Assembly (NCBI GenBank): GCA_918026815.1
Contig: CAKJVC010000229.1
Span: 62,001 to 126,000, forward strand
Direction of reading: 5' to 3'
Length of the DNA stretch: 64,000 nucleotides
DNA from: Chalara sp. BL73
Lineage: Eukaryota; Ascomycota; Leotiomycetes; Helotiales
Positions within the stretch are counted from its first letter, which is position 1. Each line of letters opens with the position of its first letter. Positions 45,826 to 60,588 of this stretch are shown here, one piece after another. A program made the translations under genes and the position numbers. The notes beneath the pieces are model-generated. The model was not told where the DNA came from. It did no database searches and worked only from the letters and a program-made list of their open reading frames with translations.

Positions 45826-47556
45826 TCAGTTTGCCGCATCTGCCTCAGAGATAGTTTTTGCAGGAACGCAAAGCCAACTACATCCTCGCCGAATCAGAGG
45901 CACCATGCGCTCTTTGACATCTCGCTCGTTGACCATTTCTTGGAAAGGCGCAATTGCAGTAGCCATATTCTGGTCCTCTATTGATTTTCTTATTTCCCAC
46001 CACTCAATCCACTCTGTCCGGGGGATGATGAATTTTCGCTTGCACATGGTGCACATCGTATCTCCAGATTCTTTCTTCGCGGATGCGTAAGCTAGCAAGC
46101 CTGGGAAATACTCAGGGCTGAGGTCTGGAAGCATGGCGCTGAGATTTGGAAGGTCGGACGACTGAGCACAAGCATTCAAGGCTACTTCGAAGAGCGATGG
46201 TGCGCGAGATACCTTGAAGTCTCAGGTTAGTTACTTCCTCAATGAAGAGAATCTTCGCTATATTAAATCAAGGCCTTTGCGATTCTCAGTACACTTACCG
46301 TATAGCCTCGTGTATTGGGTGGTTGAAGAACATCATCGAATTTTGCAACAGGGATGCCATCCGTAGGCGTACCAGGACCAAATAGTGTATTTCTGGAGAA
46401 ATTCGGCCCCTGAAGATGAGCACCGTTAAAGTCGAGATATCTAATTTCCGATCGAGCTTGGTAGGATATCTTCCATTCAGGATGCCAATTTTGGAGCCCA
46501 GGCCAAATTGCCCCTCGACGAGGACGAGACTGGTTTTGAACAACAGGTATAACCTCGACCTCTTCGTCGCTGCCTGCATCTTCTTCAGGTGGAAAATGTG
46601 GTTCTAGAAACGGATTCGGGTGGATTTGAAAACCTGTTAAATGACAATTTGCAGAAAATAGATCTAAAATCTCATATGGAAGATACTGCAACTTATTTTG
46701 CGATATATTCAGTTCGTTGAGATTCTGAAGCCTAGCAATGACGGGGGGGATCTCATAAATGTCATTGTCCCGTATACTGAGAACGGTAAGACGTTCAAGG
46801 TTGAAAAGTTCCTCTGGAAGATAGGTTAATCTATTGGATGCAAGAAATATCTTCAGATTGGGATTCAATTCGTCAAAGACATCTATAGCGAATGTCAAGT
46901 TACGCGTAAAGGTTGACAATGGCCGTATCGTGTCATTTGAGAGTACGGTCAAATTCCGAGACCTCGAAATCAATTAGCTGTGCACATTATAGCATTACAG
47001 TGTGTACTCACGACAAATCAATGGTTTCCTTGCCTTCCTCTAGGCATATATCAATATGCCTTCGTGCAAGAACTTCGGGTGTAGCCTCTTGCTTGACAAT
47101 TGGCTGGCGAGAGTTCCATTGTCTCGCAGACAAACCTAAAGGATTCCGCCATTGGCCATCGTCTTCCACTGCATCCTCAGTGTCCGTACAATCACTGCCA
47201 AGAAATATACCACTATCATATTGGCGCTCAAACTTCCTTCTGCTATTCCGAACTTGAACATTTTGAGATCCGCACTCCTGCTGGTACCACGGCCCTCGAA
47301 ACTGTCTCTTTCGTCTACCAGGTCCGACATAATTGTCTATGGAGGGATCATCATCACCTAGAGATTCCGCAAGTCAGCAAATAATTCTATAATGCGTACG
47401 AGCAGCCGTTAAATTTTGTTACACACTCGAGAATAAGACCGGATCGCTTGACAGGGGAGGCGAGAGCCTGACGCGTTTGCTTGGTCGGTCATGAGAGAAT
47501 GATTCTGTAGATGGATGCCAGGTAAGCTTAGGAAGCGGGTAAGAATCGTCCTCCAT
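45826..47556 (-). CDS. Leucine-rich repeat protein with zinc-like tail
   Basis: Four exons, 508 aa; introns 47358-47426, 46963-47011 and 46213-46298. The start MEDDSYPLPKLTWHPSTE is at 47556. A disordered, charged N-half (DRPSKRVRLSPP, NSRRKFERQYDSG) leads to an LRR block with SDS22-like repeats: LKIFLASNRLTYLPEELFN, LTVLSIRDNDIYEIPPVI and LNELNISQNKLQYLPYEIL. Then comes an acidic segment, a Pro-rich region and a C-terminal part with a CxxC pair (DTMCTMCKRKFIIP) followed by a Trp-rich helix (WIEWWEIRK) and a late RRGCSWLCVP. The order (LRR, then CxxC...CxxxC) suggests a zinc-stabilised fold after the repeats. A nuclear location is likely from the basic KRVRLSP. No orthologue assigned. Confidence 0.82.
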
Positions 47557-49398
47557 GGTAGCACTATTGTATTTAGCAATTGATGACCAGGCTTTCGATC
47601 TAGTGAGCTACTGATAGAACGTAAACAAGATGACGCGCTAAAAGATATCCGAATCGCGCTTTCTCCTCTCGGTAAGCTCGGACCATTGAAGCCGGCCTTG
47701 GCACTGTGCTTCGGGTAAGTCACACTTTGCTACCCGATTCGCAAATAACAAGCTCCTAGGACTTACTTAAAAAGAAAGGAGCTATTTGAGTAAAATGTAC
47801 AAAGCACCTATTTCCTTCCCTAAAAAGCTAGAGATATAATCTGAGCATATGAAACTTTCAAACTTTGCTTGGAGACATGGTAAACACACTTAAACAGGAC
47901 GGAAGTGAGAAATTTTTACCAGCATGAAATATTCGGACGGAAATCCTCTCTTAAGGCAAGATTATTTCCTAAGATAGAGAATAAGGATCACCATAATTTT
48001 GACTTCAAGGCAGCACTAAGGATTTACGGCTAATCAATGGAGCTAGCCACTCCGGCCAACCATATATCCATAAAGGAAGGACGTCATATATTTTCAAGGT
48101 AGATATAATAAGAAAAATATATATATGCTCAAAATACATGAATCATCAAGATGTCCAATTACATAACGTCGATATAATACAGAGCCAAGAAGGAGCTCAA
48201 AGCTACTTGCTAAATAAAACCAGAGAATTTCGCCTCTACCTCTAGATGGTCTTCTCCTCACATCAACTCCAATGACCTTAAAACTTCCTATATCCTATAT
48301 TTCTTAAGACCAGATTCTATCACAAAATATCTTCTTGCCGCACACACAAGATCTTCGTTACAATTGGAAGAAACCGCCTCAGAACAATAAAACGATGCCA
48401 AACTAGGGAGGAGCAGTTTATAGCTCATTGGCAGATATCGGCAGCGTCAGAATGCAACTATCCTTAGGTATGCTTACTGTGCAGGAGTATGATAATAAAG
48501 GATGCTGCCTAAAAGCTAGTTGCCTGTCTTGAATGAATCTCGTAGCACCCCTGTGTGCTGAAAATGGGCGAAAATCATGGGTGCTCAGCAGGTGTGCATT
48601 GCCGACAGCTTGCCCATTGCAAGGGATACCCTTGGCTGCGGGTTATCAAATTCGAAGTGGTGGATGATATCCCTACTATGACGAGGCTTGACTGCATGGC
48701 GTTGAGTACGAGATCGATGTTGCGGACTTCCATTAAATAATGCAATAGGAAGGTGTCACAATTGTTCAATAAGCCGTTGGCATAAAAGTTGATAGTCCTG
48801 GCGCATTGCTGAGGTGCTTCTTGCAGCAAAATGAAACGGAATTATTGATTTTACTGCAAACAATGCAGCAGTTCCGGACCAGTTCTCTGTCAATTCTTTC
48901 ACGGACAAGGAATATACCTTGAGAGGCGCCAACCAAGCTTAGAGATGCTGCGAGGATATGACAAAGGAGGTAAGCGGTGGAGAATTTGGCCCAACGATGA
49001 TCATAACCCATCGTTTTAAGATTATCCATTTCCGGGAACCGCTAAGTACAAATAAGCACCGCCATTTGGATATCTTGTATTATCAAAGACACTATAAATG
49101 CTAAACTTTTGTCCATTCTGCCGAGCACCCGAATCTTCACGAGTTAAGTTGAGACGAGATTCTCGATCCAATGGTGAATGGTACTGGCAAGTTCGAAGCT
49201 TGATGGCTGAGCCATGATTAGTTTAGTTCCTGTGCAGGCCTAGAATAGATAAAGGCTTGGGGGAATAAACAATAGCAATAATGATACTTACACTCAGATT
49301 TAATTCTGGCTCATCAAACGAATAACATTGATCAGAAACCAGAGAGCTTGTAGCTCTTTTGCTATGTGCCACACCTCTGTGACACAATGATATGCTTC
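47557..49398. other. Gene-poor interval
   Basis: About 1.8 kb between the LRR and Plp2 genes. A weak open frame pair (48575-48829, 48766-49029 minus) is not convincing. Nothing else recognised. Confidence 0.4.
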
Positions 49399-50228
49399 TC
49401 AATCCCAATCATCATCATCGTCCTCTATTGTCGTCTTTTTCGAGCCTCTGATTCCTCCTTTCTCTCTACGTTCTTCTTCGGCATCTTCGGCATTCCTCCT
49501 TCGCTTCATAACTCTCATATCATTCTCCTTGAGTGCTCCAACTTTGATCAAAAGGCTGTCAATCTGAGCCATTCCCATTCGGACTCCACCGAGAGTCATC
49601 AAAGTAACTACCTGCTCAACGATGTCTCCTTTATGATAAACCAAAATAGTTGGACAGTTTCTGTCGGGGTATCCCTCAATCGCCATGTCTCCTCTAATTT
49701 CGCAGAACTTCACTTCTCCAAATTCAGCCGCCGCTGTCCTCCATAGCTCGCTCAACACTCGACTTTCAACGTTGGTGCCTAGACCACTGGTCAAATTTAC
49801 CAAAACTGGCCTATGGACGCTTGCCTCCGTCACTTCTCTCGAATAGTCTGGTTTAGATATAGGATATACAGTTCCATGTAACGACTTCTTAGTCAACGAG
49901 GCAAGTTCTTGTACCCTCTGTTGTCGGTATTTTTCTAGGAAGTTCTCGTCTTCCAAGTCCTCCAGCTCGTCGAGTTCGTCGAGATCTTTACCTTCAAGTC
50001 TGTTTTCATGCGCCAGGCGGCGTCCCTCGAGGATGGCTTCTTCAATCAACGGCGTTGGAGAAGGAGGTTTTTCTGGAATGATTTTGTGTTTGCGCAGAAT
50101 GTCGTTCCTAGAGCTGTTAGTCCCAGGAGAATGATAATATTTATGTTGAAATTTGAGCTTCACCATTCTGTATCTGCATTTGGGTCATCTATTGGGACAT
50201 TAACCCGCTGATCTAAAGGAGCAGCCAT
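49399..50228 (-). CDS. PLP2: Phosducin-like protein 2
   Basis: Thioredoxin-fold co-chaperone of the CCT/TRiC chaperonin, essential for actin and tubulin folding in yeast. Two exons, 56-nt intron (50108-50163), 257 aa from MAAPLDQRVNVPIDDPNADTE at 50228. The N-terminal helix (WNDILRKHKIIPEKP) and acidic DLDELDELEDLEDENFLEKYR precede the thioredoxin-like domain (RPVLVNLTSGLGTNVESRVL, FCEIRGDMAIEGYPDRNCPTILVYHKG). No CxxC redox motif is present, as is usual in this family. The end is basic followed by an acidic tail (EDDDDDWD). The exon join restores WND, which supports the model. Confidence 0.92.
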
Positions 50229-50511
50229 GTTTAAAGTAGATTTTTGAAATGTTCCTGTTGCTGTCTAGAATTGCGTTGTAACCCCTCTATGGGGGCTGCG
50301 TCGGATAAACTATGGACCGGCGCCTAGCCCGCACAAAAATGCCCTAAGCGAATTTTCACAAATTAGCACTTCGCCTCCTCCTCTCTTTTACTGCCTCGTG
50401 TATCGACAACGACTGACATCTGCTCTCTACGTCCTCAAAGACTAACGCCAAAGACGAAAGACCCGTCAGTCAATTCAAATTTCATATCAATATCGATTAC
50501 AGATCATCAAG
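50229..50511. promoter_or_regulatory. Divergent promoter, Plp2 and eS27
   Basis: A 283-bp shared promoter of two growth-related genes. A pyrimidine-rich stretch (CTCCTCCTCTCTTTTACTGC near 50373) precedes the ribosomal-protein start, as is common for such promoters. Confidence 0.5.
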
Positions 50512-51046
50512 ATGGTAAGAATTCCCGTTGCCCAAGATGGAGTACGGCATGGTCGGTGAAGGCAAATTTGGGAGATCTGGCACACGACCTACCAACAATG
50601 GAATAAATATTGGGGATGGAGATTCCTCGCCATGTGCGACACTTTAGCGGGATCATTAAAAGCTGGATTTGGACAGTTTGGCCATAGAAGTGGAGTTGGG
50701 AATATTGAATGCTGAGGCTAACGTGGCGCTGCGTCGATAGGTTCTCGCTGTAGACCTCCTCAACCCAACTCCTGCTGCAGAGGCTCGCAAGCACAAGCTT
50801 AAGGTACGTACCTGTCGCAGTAAGAAACTATTCAGAGCATTGCTAACATTAGCCCCTCAATAGAACCTGGTCCCAGCACCCCGCTCTTTCTTCATGGATG
50901 TCAAGTGCCCTGGCTGCTTCACCATCACCACCGTCTTCTCTCATGCCCAAACCGTTGTTATCTGTGCCGGCTGCTCGACGGTTTTATGCCAGCCTACTGG
51001 TGGAAAGGCTCGTCTGACTGAGGGCTGCTCATTCCGAAAGAAGTAG
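50512..51046 (+). CDS. RPS27: 40S ribosomal protein eS27
   Basis: Small-subunit ribosomal protein. Three exons: the first is just the ATG at 50512-50514, then a 226-nt intron (50515-50740) and a 60-nt intron (50804-50863, branch TGCTAAC); 82 aa, the family length. The zinc finger is C37PGC40...C56AGC59, complete. Start [20 protein letters not shown] and end GCSFRKK are typical. Splitting right after the ATG is a frequent design in fungal ribosomal-protein genes and places the intron next to the start codon. The long first intron may carry regulatory sequence. Confidence 0.96.
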
Positions 51047-52047
51047 ATTGTCAATATCTCTACTTCTCGTTCGTCTCGTCTTCTGTTTACACATGGTATT
51101 TCTGCACGGTCATCATGAGGGTTAGACAGGCTCTCTTGCTAGCATACTTGGACGGATAGAAGATGGCTGCACCCAAAATCCTTGAACATTTGCAAAAGGC
51201 GTTTGGGAATACATCCGGATATCTTGTTCAGCCCGCTTTTTCCTTGCCTCGGTGATGTGGTGGTGGATTTCTTGACTCAATATCGACCTTTCGGAATTTT
51301 GCATTGGAGGGATATGAATTGGCCGGAAATGAAGCCTTCCACATCAGTGTTGCTCGTTGAACTGGTTCATCTGTCATGGAGATCTGGATAATGAGATGAT
51401 GCGAGGACGTGGTGCTTGTGTTGAGGATTGCTACATACCCAAGTGCAAGGCGGTGGAATTGGGGCCTGTGCATTAAAAAATAAGACGTCCACAACGAGAC
51501 CGCATAATTCTTCATGAAGTGATCCTTATCTTTTGTATTCTCTTAGAATATTCTCTTCATTTCCTTGCTACTGAGCCTCAGCAATTATCTATATTATTGC
51601 ATTCACATCGCAAAGGTGGTTGCCTTGAAGCCAGTCCAGCAAGTGCTTAACTATATAATATGCTCAGCAACCGGAATCTATTTGAGGTAGAAGTCATTTC
51701 AACGGCCTCTTCATGGATAGCGACACAAAGCTTTGCATTATTTCCCAGTTAGTGCGGTAACCGCGCACTCAGACATAGTTATAGCACCCATTGGTTCCAG
51801 CCTACTTAAAGCAATGTTTATAATCCCACTTCGAGTCATGATTATAATACCTAAGATTATCTTTGATAATGAGCCTAAAGGATTTTCTTGAACATGGAAA
51901 CCAGAACCTTTGCCAAAATTTGTTATTTGATGTATGCTTACTTTCCTTCGCTAGGAGGGTTCTGGAGAATACGAAAGTCAATGATCCAAAGTATACCAAG
52001 CTCGGCATTTGTGACATTTCATTTCCATCAAGGGCCTTCAAGCGATT
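51047..52047. other. Intergenic, no gene seen
   Basis: Downstream of eS27 and downstream of the SDR. Open frames at 51122-51391 and 51228-51515 are short, mostly antisense to each other and not accepted. Confidence 0.45.
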
Positions 52048-53212
52048 TCAGAAATCGAACTTCTGGCCCACAATTTTCTCACTCAATTTCCACAGTTTCT
52101 CCGCATCAAGCGCATCTCTTGCCCAGCTGTGGACATGTTCAGGGCTCTCTACAGCAGAATCTGAGATATACGATCCATTAAATTCTGTACCATAGACAGG
52201 TTACTCTTTGAATCTCCAGATTCGAGGTGCATAAGTACCACACTAACCTTTCTTATCCAAGTCTGGATGAAATGCCGCAAAGATATGGGTTGCAACGCCC
52301 TGTGATGGTGTCTTAAAAGGGAGGTGGTCTCCCCAATAGTGACTATGACCTTGTTCCCGATCCATTCGACCTATTTACTCCAGCAAACCTGGTTATCTTG
52401 TGTGATCGATTGATTCGAAGGGTCATGTGGGTAGCTTACCAAGGTCCGCAAAGTCTTCCATAGCGAGGTCTCTGCTAAGATGAGTCATAATGACTCCAGG
52501 GTGGAGGCTCACAGAGACCAAGCCCTGCTTAGCCAATTTGTGTGCGAGCGATCTTGAAAATAGCATATTGGCAGTTTTTGACTGGGCATATGCGTACCAT
52601 CGCTCGTAAGTCTTGCCATCCTATGTATCGTCTTGAGTTAATGATTTTATTCTGCATCAAGTTTCTGTGAGGCCCTACATCAAAATTCCAATCTCCAAAT
52701 CGAACAGGTCCGAATCGGTAGCCATTGCTAGTAACATTAACCACTCTAACAGGAACATTCCTGGCCAATAACTTCGGCAAGAGAAGGTTAGTCAAGAGGA
52801 AATGGCCGATATGGTTAGTAGCAAATTGGCTCTCAATACCATCCACAGACTTCCTATATGGCGTGGCCATGATCCCAGCATTATTGACGATAATGTCAAT
52901 GTTCTCACCGAGGGAACTGATCTTTTCTGCCGCACCTTTGACTTTCTTCAATGACTGCAAGTCCAGTTCGATCAAATGTGTGCGAACTGCTCGTGCAACG
53001 CCAGCAATCTCTTTGGCCGTTTCTTCTGCCTTTGTGAGGTCGCGAGTTGCTAAAATTATACATTCTGGGTTATGCCGAGCAATGATGACTGCGAACTGTG
53101 CTCCCAATCCACCGGGACTTGCGCCAGTTATCAAAATGGTTTTGTTTGCGATCTGGTTACGGCAATCCAATGCTATTTGCTCTCCAGTGGTCTCAGCATT
53201 ATATGGACTCAT
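52048..53212 (-). CDS. Short-chain dehydrogenase/reductase
   Basis: NAD(P)-dependent SDR of the retinol-dehydrogenase/WW-like type. Introns 52621-52678, 52371-52439 and 52185-52247 leave 324 aa. Cofactor motif TGASPGGLG (29-37), NNAG, and the active-site set of Ser in VVNVTSNGY and Tyr189-x3-Lys193 in YAYAQSK are all present. After it come LHPGVIMTHL and a C-terminal lid with a Trp (VHSWARDALDAEKLWK). The gene starts at MSPYNAETTGEQI, where an N-terminal helix precedes the first strand, and is divergent from the transcription-factor gene at 53806 with 593 bp between starts. Substrate unknown; an enzyme paired with a regulator suggests a small accessory metabolic locus. Confidence 0.87.
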
Positions 53213-53805
53213 TTTTAGAGTACCTCCTTATTATGGAGAGAAATATGGATGATGTTAAACGATAAGAGAGTGAAGTTATTGGAATCTGAAAGAGAAAAAG
53301 AAAGAAAGATACTTATACCACCTACTATTCATCTCAAGTAATAATGGAAATGTTGCCTTTCATGTTGACTATTCTAAACTTGGTTGAATTGTTGAGTATT
53401 GCTTGCTACATCTAGCATAAGCATAACTTAGTCGGACGGAGTTATCTGGATATAAGATCTTACCTCCCATATTCATTCTAAAGTCTTGAGGATTCTTATG
53501 ATGCATCGGACATTTGAAGAGGTCGATGAAGTGCTGGGAGTCTCCACTACATCCAATCATTATGCTTCAGGCAGACGCCTTCCCCATTTTGGATTGATTT
53601 CTTACTGACCACTTCTGGCTCTCACAGCTTGGCACTTACATTATACTGGCCATCTATCTGTCAAAGTCAGCGAGTTGCCCGATCATTGATTGATAATCGG
53701 AATGGTTCGAAACTAAGCTAAAGATAAAATAGATGAATAAGTTTTATCATTTTTCCTTGTTTGCATTCCTTGAGAACATGTCAACACAAGGGAGCCTTGA
53801 GCATC
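53213..53805. promoter_or_regulatory. Divergent promoter, SDR and TF
   Basis: The two genes face away from each other across 593 bp. No clear CGG palindromes typical of Zn-cluster factors were noted, consistent with the neighbouring regulator lacking a zinc cluster. No gene inside. Confidence 0.45.
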
Positions 53806-55878
53806 ATGGGTCCCACTCCAAAAATGGTAGTTTTCTCGCTCAATGAGAATGTAGAGAAAGCTATTGATGCTCGTTCAATATTGTTTCGTTACAACGATAG
53901 TTCAGTAAAGGTGCCTGGACCTTGGAAAAGAGGTCGGCCCAAGGGAAGTAAGTTCTTACCTGTTGTTACAACACCTTTCAGCTACACAGCTTCTCACAGG
54001 CTTTAAACAGGCGTTGTGAAGAGCAAGCTTCATCTTAGTGTTAGGAAAAGGCCTGTGCCTTTCAAATTTGAGTTCGTAAATGTCTCCACCAATTCCAAAG
54101 ACATCGATGAGTCTTCACGACTAGCAATCCGCAGGCATGTCCGGAGAAAGGGGAGCCAATATTTGCCTGCTACTTCTAAGAATGAAATGGATATTAATAG
54201 CAAGGAGTTTGAGCAAGAGCTCTCAGAATCAGCCCTTAAGCTCAATCTACATCAAATTCAGGGCGTGGATCCGTTCGATAAAGCGCCTATCAAGATGGAG
54301 CCATATATGCATGATCTTCTTCAATATTGTATGTCCCATAATTGTCTTGAAGCTTTGTTGAATCAGATGAAAACTACTGACACGGCTCAATGCAAGTTGT
54401 CACCACTACGTGGAAGCATTTCTATTCGTTAGAGGAAATGGCGGGATACAATCCTATTGCAGAGTACTGGTAAGCCAACTTGCTTTATAGTCGCAAGAAT
54501 TCTGTGAAGTCAAATCTGTCTAAGAGCTACTGCGTCTTACAGACAATGAGAAGCGCCTTTCTCTCGGCTCTTGGCCGTGAATCTTCAAACATCCATTCAT
54601 GAATAGCTAATTGGTCTAAAGGATGCCTTTGGCGTTCCGAGATTCCGCATATATCCATTCCCTGATTGGATGCGCCGAGGCTTACGTCTCTAGCTACAAA
54701 TCAGTTAGAGATGGTTCGAGAGCATTGACGCATTTGCAGGCAGCTATTTCAATCATTAATCATCGACTTGAGGAAGAAAAGGATGTTGTCTCCATCGGGA
54801 CTCTTACTGTCATTGCAGCAATCGCTCTCCTTGAAGTATGTAAAAGAATGCCTTACTATACCTTCTTTACTCCTATCCATCTAATTAATGTGTACAGAAA
54901 GGTGCAGGTCGCCATGATCACTGGCAGGTTCATATGCAAGGCTTACAGCAGGTTTTGAAGCTTCACGGAGGAATCGAGAGTCTTATTTCGGAGCCGTTAG
55001 TGCTCCATAAACTGTATCGGTAAGTAATCTTGGCGCGTGGCATGGAAGGTACTTTGAAGTTATTCAAGATATTCGATCTGATTGGACCTAGCGCTGACCT
55101 CTATGGCTCGCTCGACTCTGCCCAATTGCCATACTTCAGCAATCCTTATCCTCTACTCTGCGAACTTCCTTGCGATAGACCTTTCCATAGCAGGGGACTC
55201 AACACAGTTCACGGGATCATCAACTTGGATAAAACTCTTCGCAGCTGTATCCATCAACTTGAAGATGCCATGCAATTTTGGGGTGGTGCGGGACCCTTCG
55301 CTGCTGGAACCGAGAGTAGTCAGACCGATAGTATTGTCCCTCAGAAGACGAAGCCTACTCCGAAACAAGCGGCGCGAGTTCGCTATTTGCTAACTAGCGT
55401 GCAATACACTCTCGTGTCAACCAATTATCCAGCAAAACCCGATGCGGATATGAACCAGCGTGCTTTCGAATTCTGTCGTGTCGCCCTTATCCTGTATACG
55501 ATGACCATCCTCAACGAGCGTGCGCCGTCAGCATATATCGGCCATGATATCGGTAACAAATTCCGAACTACTCTTCTCTATTTGACATGTCCAGATGGAA
55601 CTCTTGATTCACAGCCTAAATCGTGGCAGTTTATATGGCCTATTGAGTTTCATCTCTGGGCGATATATCTGTTGGCCAGCGTGACGATGTATATTGAATC
55701 TGAAACAAAAGACTGGTTGTTAGCGGCATTCACAGAATTTGCTTCATCTGAACATGCTGGGATTCGTGACCTGCAGGAACTGAAACATCGATTGAGCCAG
55801 TATTTATGGGTTTCAAAAATTCATGACCCAAACTCTAAGTGGTTATGGTCTAGTACAGTGGGTAGCAGACGGATATAG
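53806..55878 (+). CDS. Fungal-specific transcription factor domain protein
   Basis: Six exons, 551 aa, start MGPTPKMVVFSLNENVEK. Introns 53948-54010, 54329-54396, 54470-54621 (152 nt), 54836-54897 and 55020-55091. The C-terminal two-thirds is a Fungal_trans_2-type helical regulator domain (HDLLQYF...TTTWKHFYSLEEMAGYNP, LAFRDSAYIHSLIGCAEAYV, GAGRHDHWQVHMQGLQQVLKLHGGI, RADLYGSLDSAQLPYF). No C6 zinc cluster is seen. In its place lies a basic PWKRGRPKGS, like an AT-hook (GRP core), then FEFVNVSTNSKDI...RLAIRRHV, a motif of zinc-cluster-less members of the group. Nuclear regulator by family; targets unknown. The long third intron is less certain. Confidence 0.82.
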
Positions 55879-57760
55879 CCTATCATTTGGAGATATTGAA
55901 TAGATATCGACATAGCCCCCTTTAATACTCTCTAGAAAGTGTATTCTATATGTGCTCCCGTACACACACATAGAGAAGGAGCATGGCTGTTCTCGGAATC
56001 TCGAGATTTTAGAACTTCTACCCTGCCTTAGAACATGCACTCTGGCAATTTTCGCCCATGTATCTGTTATTTTCATTCAGGCCTGTCATCGGACTGACAG
56101 CGAACATGGGACAGAGGTATTTGCATGCTCTTGGTGGATCGAGCTTTTCACATACCAATAATCTAAATGATGTCGAATCCATTTCTGCTCTGCCACATGC
56201 CTAGTTTCGTTATCTGCCTCAGCAGGCCACTAATGCTCGATGCCAATATAGTCAATTCTAGCACCTTCCACTCTCTAAAGCACGGTATGTTGTAAATATG
56301 AGTTTATTAAAAATCAAAAGCCACGCACAACGAATCATTGTGCGGATATCTAACCTCAACTGCAGGAGGCTTACCTGAGCAGAACAAGGAAATCCAATTA
56401 CAGGATTAACAAAATCTTCGGTGACTCACAGGATAAACTTGTGGAACAGCAATTTCATTATTGCTCTCTAGCTAAGCCTGATAGAGGAAATATAATAGCT
56501 TTCTCATGAATTCGGACCTCGTAAACAAGCCATCATACTCGTATTTACCCGGCCCCAAAGTACATAATGATCAGTCAAGATCTCCCCCGTATCATGAGAT
56601 TGCTAATCCGAAATATTATTCCAATTTCCGGGACATAAAGTTGTGCCGTCACCCATCTTGTCAATGCCACCTCGATCCACACTACTCGAGGCAGATTCAT
56701 CTTTGAGTCAATAATCTAACTCTTGCTTCGACATACCTCTACGTCTCTAGATGATATGCTTCCCACATCGAGATATATTTCAGAGCCTGTGGGAGATATT
56801 CAACAAACCCACATGGAGGGGGAGGTGTGTCTGCACCGTGCATGTTACCGGAGTAGGCACGGATCACCCTCTCCGTGAGATAAAACCCCATGATCTATTG
56901 AAAAGCTAGGTAATGCTTCTGCGGCCTGGGACGGTTAATGCGGTGCCCTGTTTTTTTAATCAGGATTAGGGTTGGTTGGTATCAAAGAAATCGACCCCAA
57001 GTTCCCAATCTTACGAAATTCCCTCGCGCCAAATGTCTACTTTGATAGCTGAAACAAGGCACAACTGTTTATATACCCCCAAAAAGAAACTTTTACATTC
57101 TAGATTCTGGATTCTTAATTCTGGCTCGGAATTTCCTCGGCATATTCTTCAGAATCGAACTCTCATCTGTTTGCCTGCGAAGGGTACTCGCCTTACAAAT
57201 TCTAAACGTTCCGATTCACGTCAATAATCTTCAGCAGGATACTGGGCCATAGGTGACAACAAGAAAAGAATCTTATGAGTTACAAAGTGTATATAAGTGC
57301 GAAGGAGAGGAGACCCCGAGAGGTCTATAAGCTACGAATATTAAGGTCAATAATGCACTCGAAATGTGTGCTCAAGGTGCCCATGAGTAACACTCAATTT
57401 GCATCTTTTGCTTGTACTTGATCATAATGATGGGCCTCAATGCGGATTAAATATTATGGGGACAGGATTAGTATGATTTATGTGACACGATAATTAAGCC
57501 TATCATGTGATTCACGGGCACATGAGCTACTCGAATATCTGGGCTGATTCTCAAGAACTTATAGGCGTCACGATCAACTTTGAATTAGTTGAAGAAGTCA
57601 TTGCACAGTGCTAGACTGAATTCATGCTCTCTATTCTAGAAAGTGTATGCGCGATTATATATCGTCTAAGTCTCCTATGCCATCCGTGAAAGTGCTCGGA
57701 CCGTGTGGCTTTTAATTCAGTAACGCCAATCCCTTCAGATGCTACAAAACCTTACTTCCC
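55879..57760. other. Gene-poor interval
   Basis: About 1.9 kb between the transcription-factor and ATP sulfurylase genes, which converge here. Short open frames (56506-56706, 56976-57227) are not protein-like. A T-arm-like phrase near 57160 was rejected as a tRNA. Confidence 0.45.
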
Positions 57761-59783
<2,023 letters not shown>

Positions 59784-60588
59784 GATTGCGGGTTGATTAT
59801 TTCAAAATCCGAGATGGGAGGTACAAGGAAAAGGAGAAAGAAGTCAATTGAAGGGTTGGAGAGTATGAAAAAAAAAAAAAAAGGGTTTTCTAGCCCAGTG
59901 ATAGTATTTCCGCGCAGCATAGGTAACATGCCCGAGAAAATACCGCTGTTAGAAGTTTAGCCTTGAGCACGCAATTCAGAGGCTGACCAAAAGCCTTGTC
60001 CTCTGTATTGGCACACCAAACAGAAGGCTGAGAGAGTGGGACCCCCATTCTAAGAGGCTTGATGGCAAACAAATGACGGCATCGAGAGGCAATTCCCACT
60101 GGATGGTGATGATGAAAGATCCGGGTCAACGTGCTCATTCACGGATGCGGCTGCTGCCAAGCATTGTTCAAAGAGAAGGGGGAAAAGGGAAATTGGGGGT
60201 AAGAAGCTGGAGTCATACAGTAATGTCAGGAGGCTCACACTGTATGCTGAGCGGCTTTTTCCGAGACTCCATCTCGAAAAGCTTATAATTGCGGTACTGT
60301 ACTGTATGACAGACTGCTGTCAGTGAATTTGTGCTTCAGAGGAAACACCAAGGATGTCATGCCTTTATGAAGAAAATTCGAAATCTTGTTTATCATTCTC
60401 GATAAGCCGATAAGATAAGAAGAGATAAGATTAGATCTTTGATCGAAAAGACGGAGCTAGCATAGGCCGACGCTAGTTCCTCTTGGGGATAGTTGAGTCC
60501 GTTCCAAAGGGCATTTTTTGGTGACCGCAGCATCAAATGAGCATCTGCATCTCTTGCTGGCAGCGCTCCTCATACAAAGCTTAGTACT
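59784..60588. promoter_or_regulatory. Divergent promoter, MET3 and ISD11
   Basis: An 805-bp shared region. It contains an A homopolymer around 59869-59882 and a dense GATAAG cluster at 60401-60429. A CYS3-like palindrome was looked for and not clearly found. Small plus-strand frames (59766, 60073) overlap antisense frames and are not genes. Confidence 0.5.
60401..60429 (+). promoter_or_regulatory. Cluster of four GATAAG motifs
   Basis: GATAAG begins at 60401, 60409, 60414 and 60424, four copies within 29 bp, with a TTATC facing it at about 60390. Fungal GATA factors (nitrogen regulator AreA/Nit2, iron repressor SreA/Urbs1) bind HGATAR-type sites, often paired. The cluster lies 160-190 bp upstream of the Isd11 ATG. 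Which factor uses it is unknown. Confidence 0.55.

Noticed and set aside
51802..52195. Plus-strand frames 51863-52195
   Set aside because: Antisense to the last exon and 3' flank of the SDR gene.
57140..57240. T-arm-like 'gagttcgattctg' on the minus strand
   Set aside because: No D-arm with the A-box pattern and no pairing T-stem, so not a tRNA.
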